From assembly GCF_000725545.1 (NCBI RefSeq), contig NZ_JNZP01000008.1, forward strand, positions 175,090 through 239,089: a stretch of 64,000 nucleotides of DNA. Reading direction: 5' to 3'. This document shows positions 42,550-51,566 of the stretch, in pieces. Under the pieces are notes generated by a model. It saw nothing but the letters and a program-made list of their open reading frames with translations. It was not told the DNA's origin and ran no database searches. Each line of letters begins with the position of its first letter. The stretch's first letter is position 1. This DNA is from Streptomyces exfoliatus. Lineage in GTDB: Bacteria > Actinomycetota > Actinomycetes > Streptomycetales > Streptomycetaceae. Made by a program: the position numbers and the translations under genes.

Positions 42550-43330
42550 TCAGGCGGTCCAGCGGGCGAAGCCGGAGCTCTGCCAGGTGGCGCCGGAGGC
42601 GGTCGTCGACAGGCCCTCGGCGTCCGGCTGTTCCTCCGGCCAGGAGCGGGCGCCGCCGCCCGTGGCGTACGCGGCGGTGGCGAAGGCGTCGGCGACGCTG
42701 AGCGTGGCTCCGACGACCGTCATCGCCGCCGCCGGGTCCCTGGGCGGTTCTCCCGTGTGCGGGTCGAGGATGCGGCAGCCGCGTTCCGCCGGGCCGGACG
42801 TCGCCACGGCCGCGTCGGGAACATCGGCGCCCACACCTCCACCACCGCGGCCAGGGCGCCCGGCTGGAGGGGGTCGGCGAGGCCGATGCGCCAGGGCCCG
42901 CCGAGCAGCTGGATGTCGCCGCCCCGTTGACACACGCGGCGTCGCAGCGGGCCGCCATGGCCAGCACGCGGGCCGCGCGTTCCGTGGCCCAGCCCTTCAC
43001 CAGGCCGGTCGGATCCCATCCGCCGGCGCCTCGACCTCCCGCGTACCGGGGAGAGAACCAGCCCCGCGTCCGCCGCTCCATGTCCTCGCACAGGCGCGTC
43101 ACCTCCCGGACGTCCGGGCCGCACCGCTCACGGGTGGGCTCTCCGCGCGTCAGGCGGCTGACCTGGCTGTCCTCACGGTACGGGGAGAAGACACGGTCCA
43201 CATGAAGCAGGAAGTCCAGCGCCTCCGCGAGCGCCTCGGGCGTACGGGAGACGTCGGAGCACCCGCGTACGTCGAACGAGAAAGCCGTGCCCATCACGTG
43301 TTCCACATGGCGTACGCGCGGCTCAGACAC
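42550..43330 (-). pseudogene. apbE: FAD:protein FMN transferase (ApbE), broken by two frameshifts
   Basis: The sequence is ApbE from start to end but needs three frames. Frame one gives VEHVMGTAFSFDVRG through DPTGLVKGWATERAARVL to AACVNG. A base appears missing in a G-run near 42922, after which GGDIQLLGGPWRIGLADPL continues in the next frame. A second shift near 42835 leads to PDAAVATSGPAERGCRILDP and PAAAMTVVGATLSVADAFAT. ApbE covalently attaches FMN to target proteins. The GTG start at 43330 overlaps the stop of the damaged FMN-binding gene, showing an original operon. Confidence 0.8.
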
Positions 43331-43815
43331 CTGCCGCGTCCAGGGCGCTCTGGAGCGACCGGCGATAGCCGGCGCTGGTGTAGGTGGCTCCCGACACGGA
43401 GTCGTTGTCCGCGCTCTGCGCCACCAGCGTCCGCTGGTGGAGCTGGGGAATCGCCTCGGCGGATACGTCCCGGATCCGGTGCGGTCGTCTCGGTCGTGGT
43501 CACGGTCGGGGCCGTGGTCGGGGTCGGGGTCCGGGTCGCGGTCGTACGCGACGCCGACGGTACGGCCGAGGGCGACGCACTCGCCGGGGCAGAGGCGCTC
43601 GCCGAGGCGCTCACCGTGGCCGACGGCGAGACGAGGGCGGAGGACGAGGCTCCGGCCTCGGCGCGGACCGCGGACGGCACGGAAGTGCCCGGGCCCGCCG
43701 CGTCGTGGGCGGGCGACGGATCCGCGGTCGGCTTGAGCGCGAGCGGCAGGACGACCGCGGACCCGGTGCCCGCCCCGGCGAGCACCGCCCTGCGGAGCGG
43801 ACGATTCTTCCTCAC
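43323..43815 (-). pseudogene. FMN-binding-domain lipoprotein-like gene with internal deletion
   Basis: GTG 43815 opens a secreted-type N-terminus (KNRPLRRAVLAGAGTGSAVV) and a long Ser/Ala/Thr/Pro linker, ending TTTETTAPDP. The reading frame then shifts, and only the last half of an FMN_bind domain remains: DVSAEAIPQLHQRTLVAQSA followed by the flavinylation motif SVSGATYTS and RRSLQSALDAAGV. About 50 residues of the domain's first half are missing and the total length is not a multiple of three. An intact version would carry covalent FMN placed by ApbE. Confidence 0.75.
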
Positions 43816-43869
43816 ACCCCGCTCAGCGTCAGGGAGCCGCCGCGCGTCACACAGGGCCGGCGGACGATG

Positions 43870-43932
43870 GGTTCGGTAGCGGATCGGTTCGGCGGCGGAT
43901 CGGTTCGGCGGCGGATCGGTTCGGCGGCCGAG
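43870..43932. repeat. Four ~17-bp tandem repeats
   Basis: Imperfect copies of CGGATCGGTTCGGCGG follow each other between the ferric-reductase-like and FMN-binding pseudogenes. They are non-coding there. Confidence 0.7.
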
Positions 43933-43934
43933 GC

Positions 43935-44668
43935 TCAGGAGGCGAACGACTCGTGGTGGATCCGCCGGTCCGGCACGGCCGTCTCCCGCAGGGCGGCGTA
44001 CGACTCCACGGCGAGCCCTTGCCGCCCGCACACGTCCACGTCGTGCCGGGCGATGTCCGGCAGGATCCGGCGCAGCATTCCGGCGGTGATCGACGGCCGC
44101 CTGACGTCCGGCCCGTCGACCGCGTACAGGAGCTGCGCCCCCCGGTCGTCCGCGATGGCCTCCAGCTCCTCGCGCAGAGCGAGGTCCTCCGCCGTGCGGG
44201 CCCGGTACAGCAGTGTCAGATCGCGCCCGGCGCCCGGGAGCGTCTCGAACAGCGCCCGCAGCGGAGTGATGCCCGCGCCTCCCGCGATCAGCAGCACCGT
44301 GCCGCGGCTGCGGCGGGCGGCGGTCAGGGATCCGTACGGGCCCTCGGCCCACACGCGGGTACCCGGCCGCAGCCCGGCGAGGGCCGCGCCGTGCCCGCCG
44401 ACGGCCTTGACCGTGATCCGCGGGAGATCGGGCCGGGGCGGCGCGGAGAGCGAGTACGGGCGCGCCGTCCAGCGCAGCCCCTTCGTGAGGGAGCGCCAGC
44501 GGAAGAACCGCCCATATCGGAGTCAGCACGCGATGCCAGAGGAGCAGCACGCCGACCACTCCGTACAGCACGTGCCAGGCGGTGCGGGCGGCCCGGTCGG
44601 CGATGAACTCCACCCCCGTGGCGAGCTGGTGCCAGAAGGCGAGGCCCGCGCACCTTACCCACCGGCCC
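43935..44668 (-). pseudogene. Ferric-reductase-like transmembrane/FAD-NAD(P) oxidoreductase, truncated
   Basis: The C-terminal half is intact in one frame: PYSLSAPPRPDLPRITVKAV, GPYGSLTAARR, VLLIAGGAGITPLRALFETL (NAD(P) site) and DVDVCGRQG. The N-terminal part survives only as the last membrane helix in another frame (FWHQLATGVEF; HVLYGVVGVLLLWHRVL). The ~30 residues normally joining these, including the start of the FAD domain, are absent near 44500, and most membrane helices are gone. Together with the neighbouring FMN-binding and ApbE remnants it formed a transmembrane flavin electron-transfer chain. Confidence 0.75.
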
Positions 44669-44729
44669 GAAGGCGGGCCCCCGTCACCCCGGACTCCGCC
44701 CCGACGTCACGCGCCGCCCGCACCCGCCG

Positions 44730-45506
44730 TCACTCGCCCCACTTCATGTAGATGACCGGGGGCTCGCGGCCCGGCAGCTGGCGCAGCGGGGCCATGTCGA
44801 GGCCGAAGACCTCGCGCAGGGCCGTGGTCTCCCCCGGCCACTTGGGGTGGGCCAGCTCGTCGAAGGCGAGGATGCTGCCCTTGGTCAGGTGCGGCTTGAT
44901 GGCCAGCAGGAGTTCCTTCGTCGGCTGGTACAGGTCCAAATCGAAGTAGGCCATCGCGATGACCGTCTCCGGGTTCTCCTCCAGGTAACGCGGGACCGTC
45001 TCGCGGACGTCGCCCTGGACCACGAAGGAGCGCTGGGTGTGTCCGAAGGGCTCGGTGGCCTCGTGGGCGGCGAGCACCTCGCGCAGGTGGTCGACCTCGC
45101 CGTCCGGGGTCGCGAAGCGGCCCGGCACGGCGCTGGTGCTCACCTTGTCGACGTCCTTGATGTCGTCGGGGAAGCCGGTGAAGGTGTCGAAGCCGACGAT
45201 GCGGCGCAGCGAGTTGTACGGCTCGTAGATGCTGCGCAGGGCCGTCAGCGTCGCCAGGTGGCGGCCGTGGAGCACGCCGAACTCCATGATGGTGCCGGGC
45301 ACTTCCGGCAGCATGCGGTAGAGGGCGTCCATGGAGAGCAGGTCGGCGAGCTGCTGGCGGCGCAGGTACACCGGCAGGTTGTCGATCAGGTACTCGGGCG
45401 GGATCGGCGTGTCGACGAGGAGCTTGGTCAGGCGCTCGCGGGCGTCGCGGTCCTGCGCGGACTCGTGCGGGACGATCCGCGGGTCGGTGTACTTGTTCTC
45501 GCTCAT
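44730..45506 (-). CDS. TylF/MycF-type O-methyltransferase
   Basis: A 258-residue SAM methyltransferase: SAM-binding strand PGTIMEFGVLHGRHLATLTA, IVGFDTFTGFPDD, and the metal-binding MAYFDLDLYQPTKELLLAIK typical of the TylF/MycF sugar methyltransferases. It follows aldo/keto reductase and GMC oxidase genes in the cluster, so a sugar hydroxyl on the final product is the likely target; that is inference. The start ATG 45506 has only an AAGGAAA-like site 9 bases upstream. It is the leftmost intact gene of the cluster, next to the decayed flavin operon. Confidence 0.8.
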   Translation of the reverse strand: MSENKYTDPRIVPHESAQDRDARERLTKLLVDTPIPPEYLIDNLPVYLRRQQLADLLSMDALYRMLPEVPGTIMEFGVLHGRHLATLTALRSIYEPYNSLRRIVGFDTFTGFPDDIKDVDKVSTSAVPGRFATPDGEVDHLREVLAAHEATEPFGHTQRSFVVQGDVRETVPRYLEENPETVIAMAYFDLDLYQPTKELLLAIKPHLTKGSILAFDELAHPKWPGETTALREVFGLDMAPLRQLPGREPPVIYMKWGE

Positions 45507-45547
45507 GGGGGTGTGTTTCCTTTCGTTTCGTTCCGTGTGCGTGAGGT

Positions 45548-46531
45548 TCAGGAGAGCCAGCAGTCCGGGGCGGGACCGCCGCGGCCCACGGGAGGGAAGA
45601 GTTCGTCGAGCCGCGACGTCAGCGACTCGGGCAGGGGCTGTTCGAGGGCCTGGAGCGCGCCGTCGACGTGCGCCCGGGTGCGCGGGCCGATCACCGCGGA
45701 GGTCACCCCGGGGCGCGAGAGCGTCCAGGCCATGCCCACGACGGCCGGGTCGAGGTCGTGTTCCGCGCAGAGCCGCTCGTAGTCGTGGACGGTGTCGTAC
45801 TGCTCCTGGAGGGCCTGTGCCGCGCGGCCCTGGGCGGACTTGACGGCCGTGCCCGCGCGCTGCTTGGCGAGAACGCCGCCCAGGAGACCGCCGTGCAGCG
45901 GCGACCAGACCAGCAGGCCGAGGCCGTGGGCCCGGGCCGCGGGGATGACCTCCAGTTCCGCGTACCGGCTGACCAGGTTGTAGACGCACTGCTCCGAGGC
46001 CAGGCCCAGCGTGTTCCTGCGCCGGGCGGCCGCCTGGGCGGACGCGATGTCCCAGCCGGCGAAGTTGGACGACCCGACGTAGCGGACCTTGCCCTGCGTC
46101 ACCAGCATGTCCATCGCCTGCCACACCTCGTCCCAGGGCACGGAACGGTCGATGTGGTGCATCTGGTAGAGGTCGATCCAGTCCGTGCCGAGGCGCCTGA
46201 GCGACGCCTCGCAGGCCGCGACGATGTTCCGGGCCGACAGCCCGCTGTCGTTGAGCCCGTCGCCCATCGGGTCGCCCACCTTGGTGGCCAGGACCACGCG
46301 GTCACGGCGGCCCGGCTCCTTGTCGAGCCAGCGGCCGATGACCTCCTCGGTGTGTCCCTTGTGGACGCGCCAGCCGTAGGTGTTGGCCGTGTCCAGCAGG
46401 TTGATGCCCCGGTCGAGGGCGTGGTCCATGAGGTCACGCGCCTCGTCCTCCTCGACCCGTCCGCCGAAGTTGACGGTGCCGAGTGCCAGGCGGCTGACGC
46501 GCAGGCCGGTGCGGCCCAGCTGGGTGTGCAT
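45548..46531 (-). CDS. Aldo/keto reductase
   Basis: A 327-residue NADPH-dependent reductase with the family tetrad visible: Asp and Tyr in LLDTANTYGW, Lys in VVLATKVGD and His in DLYQMHHID; the NADPH loop VTSAVIGPRTRAHVDGAL lies near the end. Its ATG overlaps the GMC oxidase stop by one base (TGATG), so the two are coupled: oxidation of a sugar carbon by the GMC enzyme and re-reduction here would invert a stereocentre, which is inference. Length and motifs are complete. Confidence 0.88.
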   Translation of the reverse strand: MHTQLGRTGLRVSRLALGTVNFGGRVEEDEARDLMDHALDRGINLLDTANTYGWRVHKGHTEEVIGRWLDKEPGRRDRVVLATKVGDPMGDGLNDSGLSARNIVAACEASLRRLGTDWIDLYQMHHIDRSVPWDEVWQAMDMLVTQGKVRYVGSSNFAGWDIASAQAAARRRNTLGLASEQCVYNLVSRYAELEVIPAARAHGLGLLVWSPLHGGLLGGVLAKQRAGTAVKSAQGRAAQALQEQYDTVHDYERLCAEHDLDPAVVGMAWTLSRPGVTSAVIGPRTRAHVDGALQALEQPLPESLTSRLDELFPPVGRGGPAPDCWLS

Positions 46532-48147
46532 CACGTGTCCTGCCCTTCCTTCGGCGCGGCGGCGACCGCGGACGCGGCGCTCCGGGTGCCGCTGATGCGG
46601 CGTGCGATGTCGTGGGCCCCGATGACGGCCAGCGCGACGCTGGTGAGGGTGGGGTTGCAGGCCGTACGCGTGGGGATGACGCCGTTGCCCGCGACGTAGA
46701 GGTTGTCGACGCCCCACACCCGTCCCGCGGGGTCGCAGACGCTGGTGCCGTCGTCGTCCGGGCCCATGCGCACGGTGCCCTGGTAGTGCAGGGAACTGCC
46801 CGAGGGCAGGACCCAGGCCCGCTCGCCCTCGGCGGGGCGGCCCAGGACCTTGCTCAGCCGCAGCGCCTCCTGCTCGGCCTCCGCGAGCGTCGCGCGGTCC
46901 TCCTCGTCGAGCGTGTGGTGGATCGTCATGGCGGGCATGCCGGCCCAGTCCCGCTCGGTGTCGCTGAACTCGAGCCGGTTCTCGGGCCGCGGGCGCTGGG
47001 AGGTGAACAGGTGCACCGCGACCAGTGGTGCGTCCGCCTCCCGGGTCCGCGCGCCGTTCGACACGGTGGCGGGGTCGATCCGGGTCAGCATGCCGTGGAA
47101 GGGGTAGCGCCGGCCCTCGTACGGGATCCACGTGACCCCGCCGGGCGGCTCGCACTCCCCCTCGGCCGCGGCGTACCCGTGGACCTCGGCGATCACCGAG
47201 ACCTGCGGGTGCTCGTTGAGGTAGCGGCCGAGGGCCCGGGGACGCACCCCCGAGGCGAAAAGGAGTTGCGGGGTGCGCAAGGGGTCGGCGGCCACCACGA
47301 CGTAGTCGGCGCCCACCACGTGGCCGTCTCCGGTGCCGCGGTCGCGCAGCCGCACGCCGACGGCCCTCCCGTCGCGCACCAGGACCCGTTCGCACAGGGT
47401 GTTCGCGCGCAGTTCGACGCTGCTGCCCGGACCCGTCGGGAGTTCTCCGAGGATGACGTCCGTACCGTGGCGCCGCAGTTCACCGCCGACGCGGGTGGCG
47501 GCCAGGGGCATGGCCCGCACCGTGCGGTCGGGGGCGCGTCCCTGGTCGAGTTCCCGTCCCAGCAGGTGGCGCACGTGCGCGGCGAAGGGGGAGTCGTCGC
47601 ACTGGGTGCTGTCCACGCGGAGCAGGCGTTCCGCGGTCTCGTACGCCTCGTCGAGCTCGGCGGGGGGCACGCAGCCGACGCGCTCGTCCTCACCGGCGCG
47701 CGGGGCGGCGCCGAACCACAGGACGCCCATGCCACCCACGCCGCACACCTGCTGGGCGGCGGGCAGGCCGTCGGCCGTCAGGTCGCCGGAGCCCACGGCG
47801 AACATGCCCGGCCTGTCGACGAGGGCCCGCGCGCGCTCCTCCGGGCTCTGGTTGTGCGCGACGGCCGAGGCGGCGGCCGTCGCGTACGGACGCTGGTGGG
47901 GGCCCTGGGCGGCGACCCTGGCGCGCCGCTGTTCCCCGGCGTCGGTGATCGTGGTCAGGTGCCGGCCGGGCGGGTCGGTGAGCACGGGGCCCGCCTCGAC
48001 CAGCAGGACGCGGGCCGTGGGGTGCGCCGCGTGGATCTGGTGGGCGTACGCGGCGCCCGCCGGGCCGCTGCCGACGACGACCACGTCGACGGCGGCCGGG
48101 ATGTCGCCGGGGCCCTCGACCGGCGCCCCGGACTGGTGTGCTGACAT
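46531..48147 (-). CDS. GMC oxidoreductase, pyranose-oxidase/C-glycoside-oxidase-like
   Basis: A 538-residue flavoprotein with FAD motif VVVVGSGPAGAAYAHQI and the C-terminal catalytic segments SSLHYQGTVRMG (active His) and NLYVAGNGVIPTRTACNPTL (active Asn). These read like pyranose 2-oxidase and the bacterial C-glycoside 3-oxidases rather than choline dehydrogenase. It should oxidise a sugar hydroxyl to a ketone, using O2 or another acceptor. ATG 48147 with AGGGAGGAACAGC in front is chosen over an upstream in-frame start at 48183. It sits 32 bp after the acyl-CoA dehydrogenase stop. Confidence 0.82.
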   Translation of the reverse strand: MSAHQSGAPVEGPGDIPAAVDVVVVGSGPAGAAYAHQIHAAHPTARVLLVEAGPVLTDPPGRHLTTITDAGEQRRARVAAQGPHQRPYATAAASAVAHNQSPEERARALVDRPGMFAVGSGDLTADGLPAAQQVCGVGGMGVLWFGAAPRAGEDERVGCVPPAELDEAYETAERLLRVDSTQCDDSPFAAHVRHLLGRELDQGRAPDRTVRAMPLAATRVGGELRRHGTDVILGELPTGPGSSVELRANTLCERVLVRDGRAVGVRLRDRGTGDGHVVGADYVVVAADPLRTPQLLFASGVRPRALGRYLNEHPQVSVIAEVHGYAAAEGECEPPGGVTWIPYEGRRYPFHGMLTRIDPATVSNGARTREADAPLVAVHLFTSQRPRPENRLEFSDTERDWAGMPAMTIHHTLDEEDRATLAEAEQEALRLSKVLGRPAEGERAWVLPSGSSLHYQGTVRMGPDDDGTSVCDPAGRVWGVDNLYVAGNGVIPTRTACNPTLTSVALAVIGAHDIARRISGTRSAASAVAAAPKEGQDT

Positions 48148-48179
48148 GCTGTTCCTCCCTCGGAGCTCGGGTCGGCGGG

Positions 48180-49361
48180 TCACAGGGACCGGGCGACGAT
48201 GACGCGCTGGATCTGGTTGGTGCCCTCGATGATCTGGAGCAGCTTCGCCTCACGCATCCACCGTTCGACCGGGTGGTCCTCGACGTAGCCGTAGGCGCCG
48301 AGCGCCTGGACGGCGTCCGTCGTGACCCGCATCGCGGTGTCGGTGGCGAAGAGCTTGGCGCGGGCCGCGGCGGCGGTGACCGCCGACGCGCTCGCGCCGG
48401 AGTCCAGCGTCCGCGCCGCCTCGCGCACCAGGGCGCGGGCCGCGGCGATCTGCGTGGCCATGTCCGCGAGCAGGAACGAGAGGCCCTGGAAGTCGATGAC
48501 GGGGCGGCCGAACTGGCGACGGGTCTTCGCGTACGCGACGGCGTGCTCCAGTGCCGCGGTGGCGAGGCCCACCGCGCAGGCGGCGATGCCGAGCCTGCCG
48601 CGGTCGAACAGTCCGGAGGCGATCAGGAAGCCCTTGCCGGGCCGTCCGATCAGCCGGTCCGCCGCGACCTCGGCGCCGTCGAACACCACCGAGGCGGTGG
48701 GCGAGGAGCGCACGCCCATCTTCTTCTCCGGGCGCTGCACTTCGAGGCCGGGTGTGGCGGAGTCGGCGAGGAGCAGCGAGAGGCCGCGCACGCCCGGGCC
48801 GCCGGTGCGGCAGAAGACGTTGTAGAAGTCGGCCTGTCCGGCGTGGCTGGTCCACGCCTTGGTGCCGTCGACGGTGTAGGTGGCGTCGTGCTCGCTCCGC
48901 CTGGCCGTGCAGGAGATGGCCCCGATGTCGGAACCCGCCTCGGCCTCGGAGATGCAGTTCGCGCCGAGCTGCTCGCCACCGAGCATGCCGGGCAGCCAGC
49001 GCTCGCGCTGGGCGTCGGTGCCGAAGGCGGCCAGCGGGTAGCACGCGAGGGCGTGGATGTTGACCGACTGGGCGACCGCGAGCCATCGCCTGGCCAGGAT
49101 CTCCAGGACGCTCACGTGCACTTCGTGGCTCTGGCCGCCGCCACCGTACTCGGTGGGGTAGGGCAGGCCCAGCAGTCCGGCGCCGCCCAGCGTCCGCAGG
49201 ATGTCGCGCGGGAAGCGCGAGGCGGCCTCGAACGCGTCGGCGTGGGGCGCGAGTTCCTTGTCGGCCAGTGTCCCGGTCAGCGCCAGCAGGTCGCGGACGA
49301 CCTCGTCCTGTTCCGTCGGCAGGTGCCTCGGGAGGCTTTCCGTGAGGGGCAGGGCTGTCAT
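48180..49361 (-). CDS. Acyl-CoA/acyl-ACP dehydrogenase
   Basis: A 393-residue flavin dehydrogenase complete with NCISEAEAGSDIGAISCTA, the GLASALE-type helix region (CAVGLATAALEHAVAYAKTR), RQFGRPVIDFQGLSFLLADM and the catalytic Glu in LLQIIEGTNQIQRV. In a cluster with an AMP ligase and a free carrier protein it probably oxidises a carrier-bound acyl or aminoacyl group, as in pyrrole-carboxyl or unsaturated starter biosynthesis; that is inference. It starts at ATG 49361 inside the PPTase stop (ATGA). Confidence 0.88.
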   Translation of the reverse strand: MTALPLTESLPRHLPTEQDEVVRDLLALTGTLADKELAPHADAFEAASRFPRDILRTLGGAGLLGLPYPTEYGGGGQSHEVHVSVLEILARRWLAVAQSVNIHALACYPLAAFGTDAQRERWLPGMLGGEQLGANCISEAEAGSDIGAISCTARRSEHDATYTVDGTKAWTSHAGQADFYNVFCRTGGPGVRGLSLLLADSATPGLEVQRPEKKMGVRSSPTASVVFDGAEVAADRLIGRPGKGFLIASGLFDRGRLGIAACAVGLATAALEHAVAYAKTRRQFGRPVIDFQGLSFLLADMATQIAAARALVREAARTLDSGASASAVTAAAARAKLFATDTAMRVTTDAVQALGAYGYVEDHPVERWMREAKLLQIIEGTNQIQRVIVARSL

Positions 49362-50062
49362 GGTGACGTCGGTCCATCTTCCGGTGGGTGGGGGCGGGGT
49401 GCGGGTGCCCGGTGGGGGGCGAGCAGGGCCAGCGCGAGCGTGGCCGGGTTCTGCGGCCGGTCGTAGGCGACACAGACGGCGACGCCGCGCAGCGGGTGCA
49501 GGACCCGCCAGCGCAGTCCCCGTCGGCTTCCGCCGTCGGCCAGCAGCGCTCCCGGGTGCGGGGCGGGCAGGTTGATCGGCGTGGTCCCGGTGACCTTGGC
49601 GCACGCCTCGTGGATCGCCCAGCGCCTGGCGACCGCGACGGCCTGCCGTTCGGCGGGCAGGGCGGCCAGTTCGCGTTGCTGCGCCGGTGAGCAGCAGCGG
49701 CGCAGCAGGCCCTGGGTGGGTGGTACGGGGACCTGGACGTCGACGCCCACCGCGCGGCCGGCGGCCACGGCGACGGCGATCGTCCCCTGGCTGTGCGAGA
49801 CGCTGATGCCGGTGCCCGGCAGGTCCACCAGGACGGGCTTGCCGCGGTCGGTGGAGCCGATGCGGCAGGTCCGTGTCCAGCGTCCCAGGGCGCGCTCGAG
49901 GGCCCAGCGCAGCAGCGTGCGTCCGGCGGTGAACTCGTCTGCCCTGTGGGGCGCGTACCCCCGTGCCTGGCGCCGTTCCTCGGCGCTGAGCAGGTGGGTG
50001 TGGGGTGCCGTCGCCGCCGCCGTGGCGCAGGCCACGAGGATGTCGTGGCGGGCCGGGCTCAT
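49358..50062 (-). CDS. Sfp-type 4'-phosphopantetheinyl transferase
   Basis: A 234-residue PPTase: SVSHSQGTIAVAVAAGRAVG, metal motif VGVDVQVP and ARRWAIHEACAKVTGTTPIN, where the usual WxxKEA reads WAIHEA, keeping the acidic residue. It belongs to the Sfp group, unlike the EntD-like enzyme at 40.9 kb, and is the likely activator of the adjacent acyl carrier protein. ATG 50062 overlaps the aldolase stop (ATGA). The C-terminus carries a Pro-rich extension. Confidence 0.82.
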   Translation of the reverse strand: MSPARHDILVACATAAATAPHTHLLSAEERRQARGYAPHRADEFTAGRTLLRWALERALGRWTRTCRIGSTDRGKPVLVDLPGTGISVSHSQGTIAVAVAAGRAVGVDVQVPVPPTQGLLRRCCSPAQQRELAALPAERQAVAVARRWAIHEACAKVTGTTPINLPAPHPGALLADGGSRRGLRWRVLHPLRGVAVCVAYDRPQNPATLALALLAPHRAPAPRPHPPEDGPTSP

Positions 50063-50814
50063 CTCCACGTGGCGGCTTCGGGCCAGACGCGCCTGACGCG
50101 CCGGACCGCGTAGTCCCAGTAGGAGCGCACCGACAGGTCCGCGTAGATGAAGTCCCGTTTGAGGGCGACGTCGTCGTCGGTGGCCCAGGTGTAGGGGACG
50201 CCGCTCTGCTCCGCGAGCAGTTGCAGGCGGCAGGCCCGCTCCAGGACCTGGGCGAAGACCGCGGCGTGCCGCACGCTCTTGCCGACGATCACCCCGCCGT
50301 GGTTGCGCAGCAGCACGCCCTCGGCGTCGCCGAGCGCCTCGGCGATGGCGTCGCCCGTGGCCTGGTCCAGGACCGTGTTGCTGGTCCGGGTGAACAGGGC
50401 GAGGTTGCCGGTGAAGTGCGCGCCGTCGTGCGAGACGGGGCGCAGTTCGAGGTCCGTGGCACCGAAGACGAGGGTGTGCGGGGCGTGGCTGTGCACGATG
50501 CCGTTGACGTCGGGGCGCGCCCGGTAGATCGCCTGGTGCAGCGGGAGTTCGGGCGGCGCGAGCGGGTCGACGGGGGCGTCGGGGTCGATGGACGCGGCCA
50601 CCACTTGGCCGGGAGTGGCCTCGTCGAACCCGCAGAGCGCGTTCTTGATGAAGAACGTGTCGGAGCCGGGTGTCCGTGCGGATATCTGGCCCTGGTTGAA
50701 GTCGTCGTGGCCGTCGAGGGAGAGCATGCGCGCCCCGGCGGCGATCTGGCCGGCCAGCCGGGCCCGGGCAAGGGTGGGGCGGGTGGCCGGACCGGTTGCG
50801 GTGCCGGTGGTCAC
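50059..50814 (-). CDS. Class II aldolase/adducin-family protein
   Basis: A 251-residue metal-dependent aldolase fold. Zinc ligands are in NGIVHSHAPHTLVFG and later LLRNHGGVIVG; family strands DDFNQGQISARTPG and FFIKNALCGFDEA are present. Family members cleave or epimerise sugar phosphates or decarboxylate. Here the substrate is unknown; it lies between a DapB-like reductase and a PPTase in one translationally coupled run (GTG 50814 inside the DapB-like stop). It may supply a small keto or aldehyde building block. Confidence 0.82.
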   Translation of the reverse strand: MTTGTATGPATRPTLARARLAGQIAAGARMLSLDGHDDFNQGQISARTPGSDTFFIKNALCGFDEATPGQVVAASIDPDAPVDPLAPPELPLHQAIYRARPDVNGIVHSHAPHTLVFGATDLELRPVSHDGAHFTGNLALFTRTSNTVLDQATGDAIAEALGDAEGVLLRNHGGVIVGKSVRHAAVFAQVLERACRLQLLAEQSGVPYTWATDDDVALKRDFIYADLSVRSYWDYAVRRVRRVWPEAATWR

Positions 50815-51566
50815 GGGGCGTCCTCCCGGTCGTCGTCGGCGGTCCCGGCCGCCATGGTGGCCAGCAGGTCGTCGAAGACCTGGTGGATCGTGTACATACC
50901 GCGGGCGCGTCCGGCGGCCCACTGCGCCGCTCCGATCGCACCGGCCGCGGCGGCGTCGAGCGAGCCCACCTGGTGGGTGAGCGTCAGGGTCTGTTCGGGC
51001 CAGGTGAGCCGGACCTCGTGGTCGCTGACCGCGGGGCCGCAGCGCAGCGAGGCGACGTCGACGGCGGGCCTGTGGGTGTGCCGCTGCCACTGCCGGGCGA
51101 GCCGGGAGGCCGTGGTGCTCGGCCGGTGCCGCTTGGTGGCGGGGTGGCGTTCGAGGACGGCCGCTTCGGGGATCGCGCCGGTGATCCCGGCGCGGTCCAT
51201 GGTGGTGACCACGTCGGCGACCACGCGCAGCGCGCGGGTCTGGAGGTAGTTGCCCAGGGACAGGTTGGGAGCGAGGACGACGGCGGTGCCGGCGGCCCTC
51301 TCCCCCAGTACCCGCAGGTGGTGCTCGTCGAGCCCGGAGACGCACTCCACGAGGGGGACGTCGAGGCGGGCGCTGAGGGCGGCGGCGTGCGTGACGGCCT
51401 CGGGCGCCGAGCAGTCGACGAGGACGCCGGGCGCGGGCTCCGTGTCGCACCGCTCGGGGCTCCGCGGGTCGAGGAGGTGGGCGGTGAGTCCCTCCTCCGT
51501 GGCGAGCCGGTGCACGGCCCGGGCGAGGCGGCCCGTGCCGAAGACGCCGATGACGGTCTCAGGCAT
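50811..51566 (-). CDS. DapB-like (dihydrodipicolinate reductase-type) reductase
   Basis: A 251-residue protein with a DapB architecture: Rossmann start IGVFGTGRLARAVHRLA, LVDCSAPEAVTHAAALSARL, APNLSLGNYLQTRALRVV, an altered active-site region LERHPATKRHRPSTTAS (usually EAHHxxKxDxPSGTA) and SLDAAAAGAIGAAQWAAG. The second catalytic His is replaced. Primary-metabolism DapB is not expected in such a cluster, so a cluster-specific imine or enamine reduction is inferred. ATG 51566 overlaps the ACP gene by 8 bases. Confidence 0.75.
   Translation of the reverse strand: MPETVIGVFGTGRLARAVHRLATEEGLTAHLLDPRSPERCDTEPAPGVLVDCSAPEAVTHAAALSARLDVPLVECVSGLDEHHLRVLGERAAGTAVVLAPNLSLGNYLQTRALRVVADVVTTMDRAGITGAIPEAAVLERHPATKRHRPSTTASRLARQWQRHTHRPAVDVASLRCGPAVSDHEVRLTWPEQTLTLTHQVGSLDAAAAGAIGAAQWAAGRARGMYTIHQVFDDLLATMAAGTADDDREDAP

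Noticed and set aside
50811..51566. Primary lysine-pathway dapB.
   Set aside because: The active-site His pair and the SGTA region are altered and the gene is embedded in a biosynthetic operon.
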